Part shown: positions 25,808 to 34,828 of the stretch, in pieces
Position numbering within the stretch: position 1 is the stretch's first letter
Layout: the number at the start of each line of letters is the position of its first letter
NCBI GenBank assembly: GCA_027064085.1
Contig: JAMOQH010000075.1
Span: 1-47,801, forward strand
Length of the DNA: 47,801 nt
Direction of reading: 5' to 3'
Source: a bacterium
GTDB lineage: Bacteria > UBP6 > JAFGXH01
Notes under the pieces: generated by a model
Told to the model about the DNA's origin: nothing
Databases searched by the model: none
Seen by the model: only the letters and a program-made list of their open reading frames with translations
Translations under genes and position numbers: made by a program

Positions 25808-26324
25808 TAAAATCATCTCCATTTTTTAAACCACCTTGAAAAAAACCTTCATTAGTTTTAGTGTGTAAGTTAATATTTAAAACCCAAGGTATTCTTATAT
25901 TTAATGCAAGTGATTTATTAGCATCAATATTTCTAGGTGTAAAATATATAATTTTATTATTTGGAAGAATAATTTTTTTAGTTTCTCCTACTTTCACTTT
26001 AAATGAATGATCTTTTAAAAGTCTAAATTCAGAAAATTGAGCTACAGAATTAAACATACTCTTAATCTTTTTCAAACTTTTATCAACATGCTCATTTTCC
26101 ATTGAAGCACTAATAACCTTTACTTTAAATTCAATTGGCTGAGTATTACTAATACTTTCCCTTAATAACACCTCTTTTGTTTTATCTTTTTTATCTTTAC
26201 TTAGAATAACATGAGATTCTTTTTGAGAAGTTTCTTTTACTTTTGTAGAATTATTATTAATTCCAATATAATAGCCTACTAGCAAAAGAGCTACAGAACT
26301 AATTAAAATATTCACTATTTTCAT
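25779..26324 (-). CDS. Membrane-anchored protein of unknown function
   Basis: A 181-residue protein with an N-terminal hydrophobic segment (ILISSVALLLVGYYIGI) that serves as signal anchor, a polar linker to about residue 65, and a beta-rich exported domain. VKVISASMENEHVDKSLKKI, QFSEFRLLKDHSFKVKVGE and GGLKNGDDFIILYIEP suggest a conserved fold, and I recall similarly patterned deltaproteobacterial proteins without a known function. It is transcribed alone and converges on nudL with a 29-base overlap, so the two transcripts are complementary at their ends. The ribosome site is weak. Confidence 0.6.
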   Translation of the reverse strand: MKIVNILISSVALLLVGYYIGINNNSTKVKETSQKESHVILSKDKKDKTKEVLLRESISNTQPIEFKVKVISASMENEHVDKSLKKIKSMFNSVAQFSEFRLLKDHSFKVKVGETKKIILPNNKIIYFTPRNIDANKSLALNIRIPWVLNINLHTKTNEGFFQGGLKNGDDFIILYIEPNF

Positions 26325-26376
26325 ATCACACCCACATAGTACAATAAAATAGACAATAATTATTTATTTTTATTCA

Positions 26377-28113
26377 TTATTTTTTTACTTTTTTTCTTTT
26401 TAAATAAAAAGATTTATTTTTTTGCTTATTATTTGATGAATTAAACATAATTTCTTTCTGTTTAACTTTAGCATTTATATTTTTTTCAACAAATATTGGC
26501 CTAAGAGTGAAAGGATCTAATTCGGTATAATACATTAAAGTTGCATAAGTAGATGGAGTTGGTGTAAATATTTGTACTTGTTCTGGATTTATTTTTAAAC
26601 CATCATTAGTAAAAGTTTTAAGTTCATACATATCTTTATTTTTACTACCAGGATGTGCTGCAATAAGATAATAAGTTAAATATTGTTTTTTGTTTAATTT
26701 TCTATTAATATTATCAAATTCTTTTTTAAATTCGAGCAAATGATTATTTGACGGTTTTCCCATGCACTCTAAAACACTATCAGAAATATGTTCTGGAGCA
26801 ATTTTAAGTTGCCCGGACACATGGTTTTTGGCTAAATTTTTTATATATTCTTTTCCATATTTTTTATCATTTAATATCATATCATATCTAAGACCTGAAG
26901 TTATAAATATTTTTTTTATATTTTTTATCTCCCTTAGTTTACTTAATAACTCTAACTGTGGTTTATGTGTAATCTTTAATGCAGGACATATATCAGGATA
27001 AATACATTCTCTATCTTTACAAGAGCCTAATTTTAACTTTTTTTTACATTCAAAGCCATACATATTTGCCGTTGCTCCACCAACATCTTTAATATAGCCT
27101 TTAAAGTCTTTTCTAGAAGAAATTCTTTTAGCTTCCTCAACAATATTATCCTGAGATCTTGACCTGACAGTCCTCCCTTGATGAACCGCAATTGCACAAA
27201 AAGTACAAGCACCATAACAACCTCTATGAGTAGTGATTGATGAACCTATTGTTTCTAGTGCTTTAACATTACCATCTTTTTGATAATAAGGATGTTGTTC
27301 ATTTTCATACTCAATAGCATAAATATCATCTAATTCATTTTCATCTAAATAATCAGCTGGAGGATGTTGAATTAAATATCTATTATCATGTTTTTGTGCC
27401 AATCCCACAGAAGCAAGTGGGTCATTATTTTGATAAAAATCATGAAACATTTCAATAAATTTTATTTTATCCTTTTTTACTATTTCCAAAGATGGTAATT
27501 CCAAATAACCATCAGGTATTTCTTTGGATTTTATACATGTTCCTTTTATATTATCAATAGATAAATTATTTTTTAAATTATTAGCTATATCTAAAATAGA
27601 CCTTTCGGCCATTCCATATACTAGTAAATCAGCCTTAGAATTAAATAAAATTGAGCCTCTTATTTTATTGCTCCAATAATCATAATGAGCAATTCTTCTT
27701 AAAGAAGATTCAACGCCTCCAATAATAGTTAACTTCTTAGAATATCTTTTGATTAAGTTAACATATTTTATAACAGCCCTATCAGGTCTTTTGTTATTTA
27801 CTCCTCCCGGAGTATAATCATCTTGTTTTCTCCATTTTTTACTTGCAGTATAATTTGCAACCATTGAATCAACAGATCCACTTGTAATTCCCCAAAAAAG
27901 ATTTGGTTCTCCTAATCTCATTATATCATTTTCATTACTAATATCAGGCTGAGCAATAATTGCAACTTTAAATCCATTTTTAATAAGTAATTTACCCAAT
28001 ATAGCAACACCAATATATGAACTATCAATATATGTATCACCCGTTACAAGAATTATATCTAAGGAATCCCATTTTTTATTATTCAATTCAGGTTTTGTTG
28101 TAGGGACAAACAT
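26377..28113 (-). CDS. ygiQ: YgiQ-family radical SAM protein
   Basis: A 578-residue radical SAM protein of the YgiQ (UPF0313) family, whose substrate is unknown. The N-terminal B12-binding-like region (DIILVTGDTYIDSSYIGVAI) precedes the cluster motif HRGCYGACTFCAI (C299, C303, C306), the CxxxCxxC that binds the [4Fe-4S] cluster. A second Cys group (KLGSCKDRECIYPDICPALK) and a C-terminal extension, shorter than in E. coli, follow. It lies 12 bases downstream of the pilin gene and is probably co-transcribed with it. Confidence 0.93.
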   Translation of the reverse strand: MFVPTTKPELNNKKWDSLDIILVTGDTYIDSSYIGVAILGKLLIKNGFKVAIIAQPDISNENDIMRLGEPNLFWGITSGSVDSMVANYTASKKWRKQDDYTPGGVNNKRPDRAVIKYVNLIKRYSKKLTIIGGVESSLRRIAHYDYWSNKIRGSILFNSKADLLVYGMAERSILDIANNLKNNLSIDNIKGTCIKSKEIPDGYLELPSLEIVKKDKIKFIEMFHDFYQNNDPLASVGLAQKHDNRYLIQHPPADYLDENELDDIYAIEYENEQHPYYQKDGNVKALETIGSSITTHRGCYGACTFCAIAVHQGRTVRSRSQDNIVEEAKRISSRKDFKGYIKDVGGATANMYGFECKKKLKLGSCKDRECIYPDICPALKITHKPQLELLSKLREIKNIKKIFITSGLRYDMILNDKKYGKEYIKNLAKNHVSGQLKIAPEHISDSVLECMGKPSNNHLLEFKKEFDNINRKLNKKQYLTYYLIAAHPGSKNKDMYELKTFTNDGLKINPEQVQIFTPTPSTYATLMYYTELDPFTLRPIFVEKNINAKVKQKEIMFNSSNNKQKNKSFYLKRKKVKK

Positions 28114-28125
28114 TATAAAATGCTC

Positions 28126-28398
28126 TTATAATCCATTATCTTTTCCTTCTTCATTTTTAGCAAAACTATTTAAGTCTTTATGGGTTGCAACATTATCATT
28201 AAGAGGTCCTGCTTTTCTTTCAGCTTCTTCCTCACCAGAAAGAGCAGATGATGATGCACCGAACATATCTCTTATTTCATCTCCAAACAATGTAACAACT
28301 CCAATAGCAGCAACAGCAATAAGTGCTACAATAATAATATATTCAGTCATTCCTTGACCTGCCTCTTTCTTTAATTCATTCTTTAAAATATTTTTCAT
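28126..28398 (-). CDS. Flp-type (type IVb) pilin
   Basis: A 90-residue prepilin started at the ATG at 28398, seven bases after GGAG; an upstream ATG at 28410 overlaps that site. A short basic leader (MKNILKNELKKEAG) is followed by QGMTEYIIIVALIAVAAIGV, the Flp/Fap hydrophobic core with the Glu-Tyr pair and a processing site just ahead. A polar tail of about 45 residues is longer than in most Flp pilins. Flp pilins build Tad adhesion pili, but no tad assembly genes are in the window. The gene is followed at 12 bases by ygiQ, an odd partner. Confidence 0.85.
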   Translation of the reverse strand: MKNILKNELKKEAGQGMTEYIIIVALIAVAAIGVVTLFGDEIRDMFGASSSALSGEEEAERKAGPLNDNVATHKDLNSFAKNEEGKDNGL

Positions 28399-28568
28399 AA
28401 GAATCTCCATAAACCTACTATACTATACACTATAACATAAATTAAAAAATCATACAAAGGGCCTATTTTTAATTTTTTTACACTAGATTGCTCTAATCAC
28501 TCTTCCTTGGTAAAAATTTATACTTTGTTATGTTCTTAAACAAGAGAACTATGTTAGATAAATAAGTC

Positions 28569-28596
28569 ATACTGTGCTTAGCACAGTATATTTTTT
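28569..28596 (+). terminator. Strong hairpin with plus-strand T-run
   Basis: ATACTGTGC (28569-28577) and GCACAGTAT (28581-28589) form a perfect nine-base stem with loop TTA, followed by ATTTTTT on the plus strand. It has intrinsic-terminator form for plus-strand transcription, yet no plus-strand gene lies upstream. On the minus strand it could protect the 3' end of the FGE-domain gene. A small plus-strand RNA ending here is also possible. The rest of 28399-28628 has no gene. Confidence 0.6.
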
Positions 28597-28628
28597 AGAA
28601 TTGGTTTAAATCAGGAGATAATAAATAA

Positions 28629-30971
28629 TTACTTAGCACATCTAAAGCCAATATCTGAAGTTTTATCAGTATATTTTAAGTAAGCTCTATTAGAATTTCT
28701 AAAACTCTTAGCAAGATGACTTCCCCAAGAACCACCTCTTACTGTTACATAAGTATGACTGTTAACCATTTTTTTAGGCCCTTTTGGATTATTAACGGAA
28801 TCTTCTTTTTTATAATATGAAGGGTCAAAATAATCATTAGTCCATTCTCTTACATTACCTGCTAAATCCATTACACCATAAGAACTTGAATCAGATGATT
28901 TACTACCAACATCAGCAGGAGAACGCTCTCCACATCCTGCAACACCTTCTTCATTTGCCATAACAGTTAAGTCACATGTAGGTTCATCACTACCCCAAAC
29001 ATATATATCATTGCTATCACCTTTGGCAGCTCTTTCCCACTCTGCCTCTGTAGGAAGCCTTAAATCTCCAACCCATCTGCAATATGTATAAGCATCTTCC
29101 CATGAAACATTAGTAACAGGATGATTATCTGCATTATCACCATCTACATATTCACCATCAACAGGAGCTTTACATTTTCCAGCATTAACACATTCTTTAT
29201 ATTGTGCAATAGTAACTTCTTTTTTACCAATTTTAAATTCAGGTACTTGAACTGATTTTGCAGGTTTTTCAGAATTTAAACATAAATCATCACCTTCAAC
29301 ACAACCTCTTGTAAACGAACCTTCAGGAATAGTTACCATTTCATAACTACCATTATTATTATTATCATCATCAGGAGTTGTACATCTGTGTCTTATACAC
29401 TTATCTTTGCTTGTATCTCCATTAACTTGACAATCTGCATCTTCACTACATAAAAGTTGAACACATTTTAAACCATCATCACCTTGACCAACAACAGACC
29501 AGAATTCTTTTGCTCTGCATTTACCATTTTTAGGTTCAAGCCCTTCATGACACCCTCTAGTTGCACTACCAAAGTATCCACCTCCAGTAAAAAAGTCTAG
29601 CCAGGACCAACCCTTAACTTTAGGAGCACTATCAGCATTCCATTTTTTACTATATAATGATTTACCCATAAAAGACATTTCAACAAGAGCGTAAGGATTT
29701 ATAGATAATTCAGCATCAGCTCTTATACAAGCTCTCGCATCTACACCAAAACTGTTATTATCAGCTTCTAAATGTTGTTTTAATGTTCCCTCTAATTTAA
29801 TAGGAGTAAAATCTACATCTGTTCCAAATTCAATTTTTGCAAATTCACCTAAGAAACCAGCATTCGCAGTTATTTTAAAAGCAGGTACGATCCTTAAAGT
29901 TACACTAGCTGTTCCTTCTACCCTAACATCTTCAGTTAAGTTATTTGTAGAACTATAATCAAATGTTTTATTATAGTTTTTATCCCAGTCTGCAGGCTTT
30001 TGCTTCAAGTAATGTAAATTAGCTTTAACAGTGTTATAACTACTTGCTACAACATTTGCAGTTCCTTCAATATGTGCTTTAGGGATAAGCTTCAATGAAA
30101 CATCAACATGTGCCATAAATTGAATAGCAGAAACCGGTAAAGTAATAGGGAACTTAGCAAGACTTAAATCCTTTACTATATCTTTTGCATATGATTTTTC
30201 AATTTCTTGAAAACCTGCATCTTTCTCAACATGAATATCAAGAGTTGCATCAACATCAGCCTTAAATGTATTTTTAATTTCAAATTCATTTACACCATAA
30301 TTACTTGCACTAAAAGCTTCCGAAAATGAGCCAGGATAATTAACATCAATTAAAGCTTCAAGTAAGTAGCTTAACTTTAAGCTACCTTTAAACTTTAGAA
30401 CATCGCCTTTCCATGATTTTTCATAGTTAAGAGTTTTTGATTTAGTAAATGTCAAATCATCTTTTCTTAAATTTTTAAACTTTTGAATTTGTTGTTCATT
30501 TGGAATAAATAAATCACTGTTTTGATTTTCTGTAACTATTCTTTTTATCTCCAATTTAGTTTTACCAAGTGCTAAAAACGGATTTACCAATTTAATATTT
30601 AACTTAATATTCTCACCTGAATCTTCAATTGAATCAATTTTAGCAACAAGTCCACCTTTTATTTTTTCATTTTTTTGAAATGCAACAATTTGTCCTTTCT
30701 CAAATTTTTCATTTCTCTCTGTTCTTACAAATACAAGTTCACGGGCATTTGCACTAACTAAATCATTATTTGCCTCCATTGTTGTAATAACAACAGTTTT
30801 AGGATTAATTTCATTAGTTGGCTGACATGCACCATCAAGACATACTAAACCAGCATCACAAGCTAAATTCTCGTAGCAGGCATTTCCACTAGTTCCCTGC
30901 TCATTAGCATTCTGACATCCCGTAACAGCAAATAATACTGAAACAAAAAGAATTCCTAAATATTTTTTCAT
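28629..30971 (-). CDS. Large lipoprotein with C-terminal FGE-sulfatase (SUMF1-like) domain
   Basis: A 780-residue lipoprotein (lipobox VTGC, Cys19) with AAGGAGGGG before its ATG. It starts with a short Cys module (NLACDAGLVCLDGACQP) shared with the upstream EGF lipoprotein. A long beta-rich central region (about 40-470) has no recognised family, and a Cys-rich linker follows. The C-terminal 230 residues form an FGE/SUMF1-like domain: VTIPEGSFTRGC, HPVTNVSWEDAYTYCRW, LRLPTEAEWERAAKG, GVMDLAGNVREWTNDYF, VTVRGGSWGS, DIGFRCAK. The catalytic Cys pair of true formylglycine-generating enzymes is absent from the RGGSW-to-GFRC segment, so it is probably a binding or C-type-lectin-like domain. It is the second gene of an operon with the EGF protein. 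Confidence 0.88.
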   Translation of the reverse strand: MKKYLGILFVSVLFAVTGCQNANEQGTSGNACYENLACDAGLVCLDGACQPTNEINPKTVVITTMEANNDLVSANARELVFVRTERNEKFEKGQIVAFQKNEKIKGGLVAKIDSIEDSGENIKLNIKLVNPFLALGKTKLEIKRIVTENQNSDLFIPNEQQIQKFKNLRKDDLTFTKSKTLNYEKSWKGDVLKFKGSLKLSYLLEALIDVNYPGSFSEAFSASNYGVNEFEIKNTFKADVDATLDIHVEKDAGFQEIEKSYAKDIVKDLSLAKFPITLPVSAIQFMAHVDVSLKLIPKAHIEGTANVVASSYNTVKANLHYLKQKPADWDKNYNKTFDYSSTNNLTEDVRVEGTASVTLRIVPAFKITANAGFLGEFAKIEFGTDVDFTPIKLEGTLKQHLEADNNSFGVDARACIRADAELSINPYALVEMSFMGKSLYSKKWNADSAPKVKGWSWLDFFTGGGYFGSATRGCHEGLEPKNGKCRAKEFWSVVGQGDDGLKCVQLLCSEDADCQVNGDTSKDKCIRHRCTTPDDDNNNNGSYEMVTIPEGSFTRGCVEGDDLCLNSEKPAKSVQVPEFKIGKKEVTIAQYKECVNAGKCKAPVDGEYVDGDNADNHPVTNVSWEDAYTYCRWVGDLRLPTEAEWERAAKGDSNDIYVWGSDEPTCDLTVMANEEGVAGCGERSPADVGSKSSDSSSYGVMDLAGNVREWTNDYFDPSYYKKEDSVNNPKGPKKMVNSHTYVTVRGGSWGSHLAKSFRNSNRAYLKYTDKTSDIGFRCAK

Positions 30972-30980
30972 AACCCCTCC

Positions 30981-33014
30981 TTAAGGCATAGTAGTTAGTT
31001 CACAAGAGCCATTACCTTGATCATCTATAATATATTCATAACTATCTTCACATTCACAAATTTGAGTTCCGTCAAATCCAACTTCACAATTACCTGTAGC
31101 ATTTGCTTTACTGGCACAAGTTGTACAAGACACACATTCTCCTCCATTTGTATTAAAATCCCAGCCATAATCCTGATTACACTGACACATATACAAATCA
31201 GGAATAGCTACCGGCCCTGGAATACAAACTCCTGTAGAATTAGGAGCACCATTACAGGGCTCTGTATTACAAGCCATATTTGTTTCACTTTCACATACTC
31301 CACCATTATCAACAAATCCATTAGCACACTCACAATGATGTGTGTCAGGACCATCAGCTACACATTTTGTCCTGTTCTCATCATCAATATTATCCTCACA
31401 TGGTGAATCAGCACATGCTGGCGCAACGCAATTACCAAACTGGTCTTCCGCATAATCATCCTTACATAAACACCTATAACCATTTTCAGTATCTTCAGCA
31501 ATTATACACTTGGTATTTGAAATACTAGCACATGGATTTGAATCACAAGCTCCTCCTTCTAAAACGCAATATTCGCCATCAGCAACATAGCCTGTATCAC
31601 AAACACATGTACCGTTTTCAGGATGCATATGAGCATTCTCACATGTTGCTCCACATAAACAAGACAATGAATCCTGATCCCAGTAATACTGTGAATCCTG
31701 AGGGTCATTACTATTATTGCCATCATCACATAAACCATTACATGTACAAGAATATGAACTATCCGCATTTGCCCTACAATCACCTGTCGAGCCCTCAAGT
31801 TCTACACACGGGTTAGGATCACATGGATTAACAATACATTCCGTTCCAACAGCAGTATAGCCATCATCACAGTCACATGTTGGTGTACCGTCAGCATTAA
31901 CATCGCATATTCCATGTCCACTACATGTTATTGAAGTAGTACAGATAGTTGCCTTATCAACACATGTTAAATTACTTGAAGGATAAAAACCAGTTGAACA
32001 ATCACAAAAAGCTTCACCGGTTTTAACTTTACAAACACCATGAGCTGAACAAGTTTGTTCATAACAAGGACTTCCAAATTCTGCAATACACATATAATTG
32101 GCTCTTATATAGCCTTCATCACATAAACAAGCCGCATTACCATTTTCATCTACATGACAATCACCATGTTTAACACCTTCACCATCTGCGCAATCAACAT
32201 CTTTGCAAGCATCAGTTTGGGTTCCTCCACCTAAACAAGTTAAATTCTGCCCAGGATTGTAACCATTTTGACAAATACAAGTAGCTTCATTGTTATGAAT
32301 TTCACAAGCACCATGACCACTACAATTCTGCCCATCACATGGGTTATTGGTTTCATCAACACAAGTTAAACCGCTTGCTATAAAGCCAGTTTTGCAGTTA
32401 CAATTAGCATCACTACCATTTACTTCACATGTTCCTTTATCTGTTCCACCACAATCAACACCATCACATGGGTTACTATCTGAAACACAATTTAAACCTT
32501 GAACATGATATCCATTTTTACAAACACACTCTAGAACTCCACCACTTGATTGACAAGTACCTCTATCTACTCCACCACAATTAATATTTGCGCATGGATC
32601 TAAATTTTCTATACATCTTTCACCAGTGGCATCTGTTGAATATCCTTCTTCACAATTACACTTAGGACTACCATTAACTTCTTCGCATGTACCATGGTTA
32701 GAACAAATTATTCCATTACAAACACTAGAGGCAACACATTTAATATCACCTTCTCTTACAAAACCATTCTCACAATCACAAACAGCCTTACTATTTTCAA
32801 CAATACAGCTACCATGCCCTAAACATGTTACATGATAACAAGCATCTGCTTCAGTAACACATTTATTATCTTTACAAGCTAAACCAGCATCACAAATATT
32901 ACCCGTTTTACATTCATGATTTAATGTACCTGATTCATCTTTGGGCTTGCTTTCACTGCTACATGAAATAAGTAAGAAAGAAAATACTAAAAACAAAAAA
33001 ACTATTTTTTTCAT
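30981..33014 (-). CDS. Multi-EGF-domain lipoprotein
   Basis: A 677-residue lipoprotein started at the ATG at 33014, six bases after GGAG, because residues encoded upstream spoil the signal peptide. Lipobox LISC, Cys18. After a Cys module shared with its downstream neighbour (NICDAGLACKDNKCV), the protein is a string of about 14 six-Cys EGF-like modules with the spacing CxxxxCxxHGxCxxxxxxxxCxCxxGY, some followed by Asp/Asn typical of calcium binding. There is no catalytic domain. It probably forms an extended surface stalk or adhesin that depends on periplasmic disulfide formation. Codon use is like its neighbours, so recent transfer from a eukaryote is not indicated. Confidence 0.92.
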   Translation of the reverse strand: MKKIVFLFLVFSFLLISCSSESKPKDESGTLNHECKTGNICDAGLACKDNKCVTEADACYHVTCLGHGSCIVENSKAVCDCENGFVREGDIKCVASSVCNGIICSNHGTCEEVNGSPKCNCEEGYSTDATGERCIENLDPCANINCGGVDRGTCQSSGGVLECVCKNGYHVQGLNCVSDSNPCDGVDCGGTDKGTCEVNGSDANCNCKTGFIASGLTCVDETNNPCDGQNCSGHGACEIHNNEATCICQNGYNPGQNLTCLGGGTQTDACKDVDCADGEGVKHGDCHVDENGNAACLCDEGYIRANYMCIAEFGSPCYEQTCSAHGVCKVKTGEAFCDCSTGFYPSSNLTCVDKATICTTSITCSGHGICDVNADGTPTCDCDDGYTAVGTECIVNPCDPNPCVELEGSTGDCRANADSSYSCTCNGLCDDGNNSNDPQDSQYYWDQDSLSCLCGATCENAHMHPENGTCVCDTGYVADGEYCVLEGGACDSNPCASISNTKCIIAEDTENGYRCLCKDDYAEDQFGNCVAPACADSPCEDNIDDENRTKCVADGPDTHHCECANGFVDNGGVCESETNMACNTEPCNGAPNSTGVCIPGPVAIPDLYMCQCNQDYGWDFNTNGGECVSCTTCASKANATGNCEVGFDGTQICECEDSYEYIIDDQGNGSCELTTMP

Positions 33015-33162
33015 AAAACACTCCATAATGTTTACAATTATACTAATGTATATCAAAAAAAAAATCAACCCTTTGACCTATTTACTAATAATATATCAAT
33101 AATTCTATTTAAAACGCTATAATTAATTACAACCGTATTCCCAAAATAGGTATTAAGGCTGA

Positions 33163-33190
33163 TTTACTTTTCTTGTAATAACCGTATACT
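33163..33190 (+). promoter_or_regulatory. Promoter of the M64 peptidase gene
   Basis: TTTACT (33163-33168) and TATACT (33185-33190) are 16 bp apart, 23 bp before the ATG at 33214. Both boxes deviate from consensus. The remainder of 33015-33213 holds the divergent upstream region of the EGF lipoprotein and no gene. Confidence 0.4.
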
Positions 33191-33213
33191 AAAGTGTGTT
33201 TTTTGGAGGAATC

Positions 33214-34602
33214 ATGTTAAAAATGTATTATTTACTTTCAATTTTTTCAGTATTAGCAATGCTTTTTTTTAGTTGTGGTCCAACATGTGAACCTGGTCAG
33301 GTCTTATTAAAAGAAAAAAATGAATGCGTGGTAGATACATGTATAAATTTTCATTGTGGAACAGGTGCTAGTTGCGTTGTAACAACAAACGGTCCTAAAT
33401 GTGAATGTCCATCACCATTTCAGAGCCTTGATGCAAATGGAAACTGTTACTATGGTGGACTTGACGAAGTTACATGTTCTAGTAAAGGAACAGTAAAAGT
33501 TAGTAGTTCTGGTAAACCTTACTGTGATTGTGATTCAGGCTATAAACAACTTGCCGATGGTGTTTATTCATGCGTACCATCAACTCTTTCCTCATTCTGT
33601 AATGGAGGAACATGTAGTAATGGTAAGGTTATTCCATATTTTGAAAATAAACCTAATCACGGAGTTAACTTTTTTATAACAGGAGATGGCTATACAGAAT
33701 CTGATTTGTCTTACAATGGTAAATTTGCAAAAGATGCTACGAAATTCATTGGCTACCTAATGAAAAGAGAACCTTACAAAAAATTTGCCAAATATGTAAA
33801 CTTCTATATTGTATTTGCTAAATCAAAACAACATGGCGTTGATTTAAGTTGTAGTTCTGATACTGTTAATTCTGTCTTCAATACATGCTTTGACAATCCC
33901 GGAAGAAGTACAATAGTAAGAATAAAGAGCTCAGGTAGGAACACTCTCAACAGTTTCATTAGAAGATCCGGTAAATCAGCACATTTAAAAATCGTAATAT
34001 TAAATGAAGACAGATATCACGCAGGAACTGCTTTTCCAAGTTATGACCTTGCTATTTTCCCAAGAAAAGCAGGGTTAAATTCAGAAATTGTTACAGATAT
34101 AACACTGTATCATGAGGTGGGACATGCTTTTGGTAAATTAGGAGATGAATACGGAGCTTCTGGTTCAAGTTTTGGTAATCCTCCTGCACTTTCAAGAGCT
34201 GATAGATATCCCAACTTATCATTAACAAATAATCTTAATATAATCAAATGGAAATCATTAATTCCAGATTATAATGTAGGAGCTGTTGAAGGTGGATACT
34301 ATAGAGACTATAATGTATGGAGACCACAAAACAAATGCGTAATGAGGAGTTTTGATACAACAGAAATGTGTCCTGTGTGCAAAGAAGTTCTTGTTAAAAG
34401 ATTTTACAGTATTTTAGGTTTAAGGTACAGTATTGATGATTTCAAAAAAGAATTTCCACCAGGAGCAACTAGAAACTCATTCCAAACAGAATATAATACT
34501 CTTTCTCCTATAGAAAAAGCTCAGTTAAGAGAAATTGACCTTAAATTCCATAATCATAAACATGTAATATCAAGAGAAGAACTTGAAAATATCGAATATT
34601 AA
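33214..34602 (+). CDS. IgA-peptidase-family (M64) metallopeptidase lipoprotein
   Basis: A 462-residue lipoprotein, started at the ATG after TTGGAGGAATC rather than the GTG at 33196. Lipobox FFSC, Cys21. Cys-rich EGF-like segments cover residues 25-135, then the M64 catalytic domain. FFITGDGYTESD is the usual family entry motif. HEVGHAFGKLGDEY (300-313) supplies two zinc His and the catalytic Glu. CVMRSFDTTEMCPVC (375-389) is the conserved Met-Arg and Cys-pair region. M64 peptidases include a Clostridium enzyme that cleaves IgA, but most members in free-living bacteria have unknown substrates. A short charged C-terminal tail (about 60 residues) follows. Confidence 0.92.
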   Translation: MLKMYYLLSIFSVLAMLFFSCGPTCEPGQVLLKEKNECVVDTCINFHCGTGASCVVTTNGPKCECPSPFQSLDANGNCYYGGLDEVTCSSKGTVKVSSSGKPYCDCDSGYKQLADGVYSCVPSTLSSFCNGGTCSNGKVIPYFENKPNHGVNFFITGDGYTESDLSYNGKFAKDATKFIGYLMKREPYKKFAKYVNFYIVFAKSKQHGVDLSCSSDTVNSVFNTCFDNPGRSTIVRIKSSGRNTLNSFIRRSGKSAHLKIVILNEDRYHAGTAFPSYDLAIFPRKAGLNSEIVTDITLYHEVGHAFGKLGDEYGASGSSFGNPPALSRADRYPNLSLTNNLNIIKWKSLIPDYNVGAVEGGYYRDYNVWRPQNKCVMRSFDTTEMCPVCKEVLVKRFYSILGLRYSIDDFKKEFPPGATRNSFQTEYNTLSPIEKAQLREIDLKFHNHKHVISREELENIEY

Positions 34603-34661
34603 AATAATTTAAACATAAAAATTACTTAACATTAAATAAATAAAACTTATTTAAATAACAA

Positions 34662-34680
34662 GGGTTTATTTTATAAACCT
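34662..34680. other. Palindromic hairpin between peptidase gene and nuo operon
   Basis: GGGTTTAT and ATAAACCT form an eight-base stem with loop TTT. There is no T-run on either side, so it is a weak terminator candidate for the M64 gene or an mRNA-end stabiliser. The rest of 34603-34775 is AT-rich with no gene. Confidence 0.4.
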
Positions 34681-34775
34681 GTAAATAAACAAACAGAGAG
34701 AAATAAGATTTACTAATCCAGAAATCAAGAATTATTACAATAATTAAAAACATTTAATTTAAATATAAAAAAAAC

Positions 34776-34803
34776 TTGACAATCTTACTTAATTCAATAA
34801 TAT
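34776..34803 (+). promoter_or_regulatory. Promoter of the nuo operon
   Basis: A consensus TTGACA (34776-34781) is followed after 16 bp by TAATAT (34798-34803), with overlapping alternatives AATATA and TATAGC. The TAGGAGGT ribosome site of nuoA lies 15 bp further on. Confidence 0.6.
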
Positions 34804-34828
34804 AGCGTTGTATGATTTAGGAGGTCAA

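Noticed and set aside
31559-31816. Open frames on both strands inside the EGF lipoprotein gene
   Set aside because: They are shadows of the Cys- and Asn-rich coding strand, have no ribosome sites and encode low-complexity sequence.
30981-33014. Periodic DNA similarity suggesting a repeat array or CRISPR
   Set aside because: The periodicity follows EGF module spacing; units diverge and are translated, with no constant repeat or spacers.
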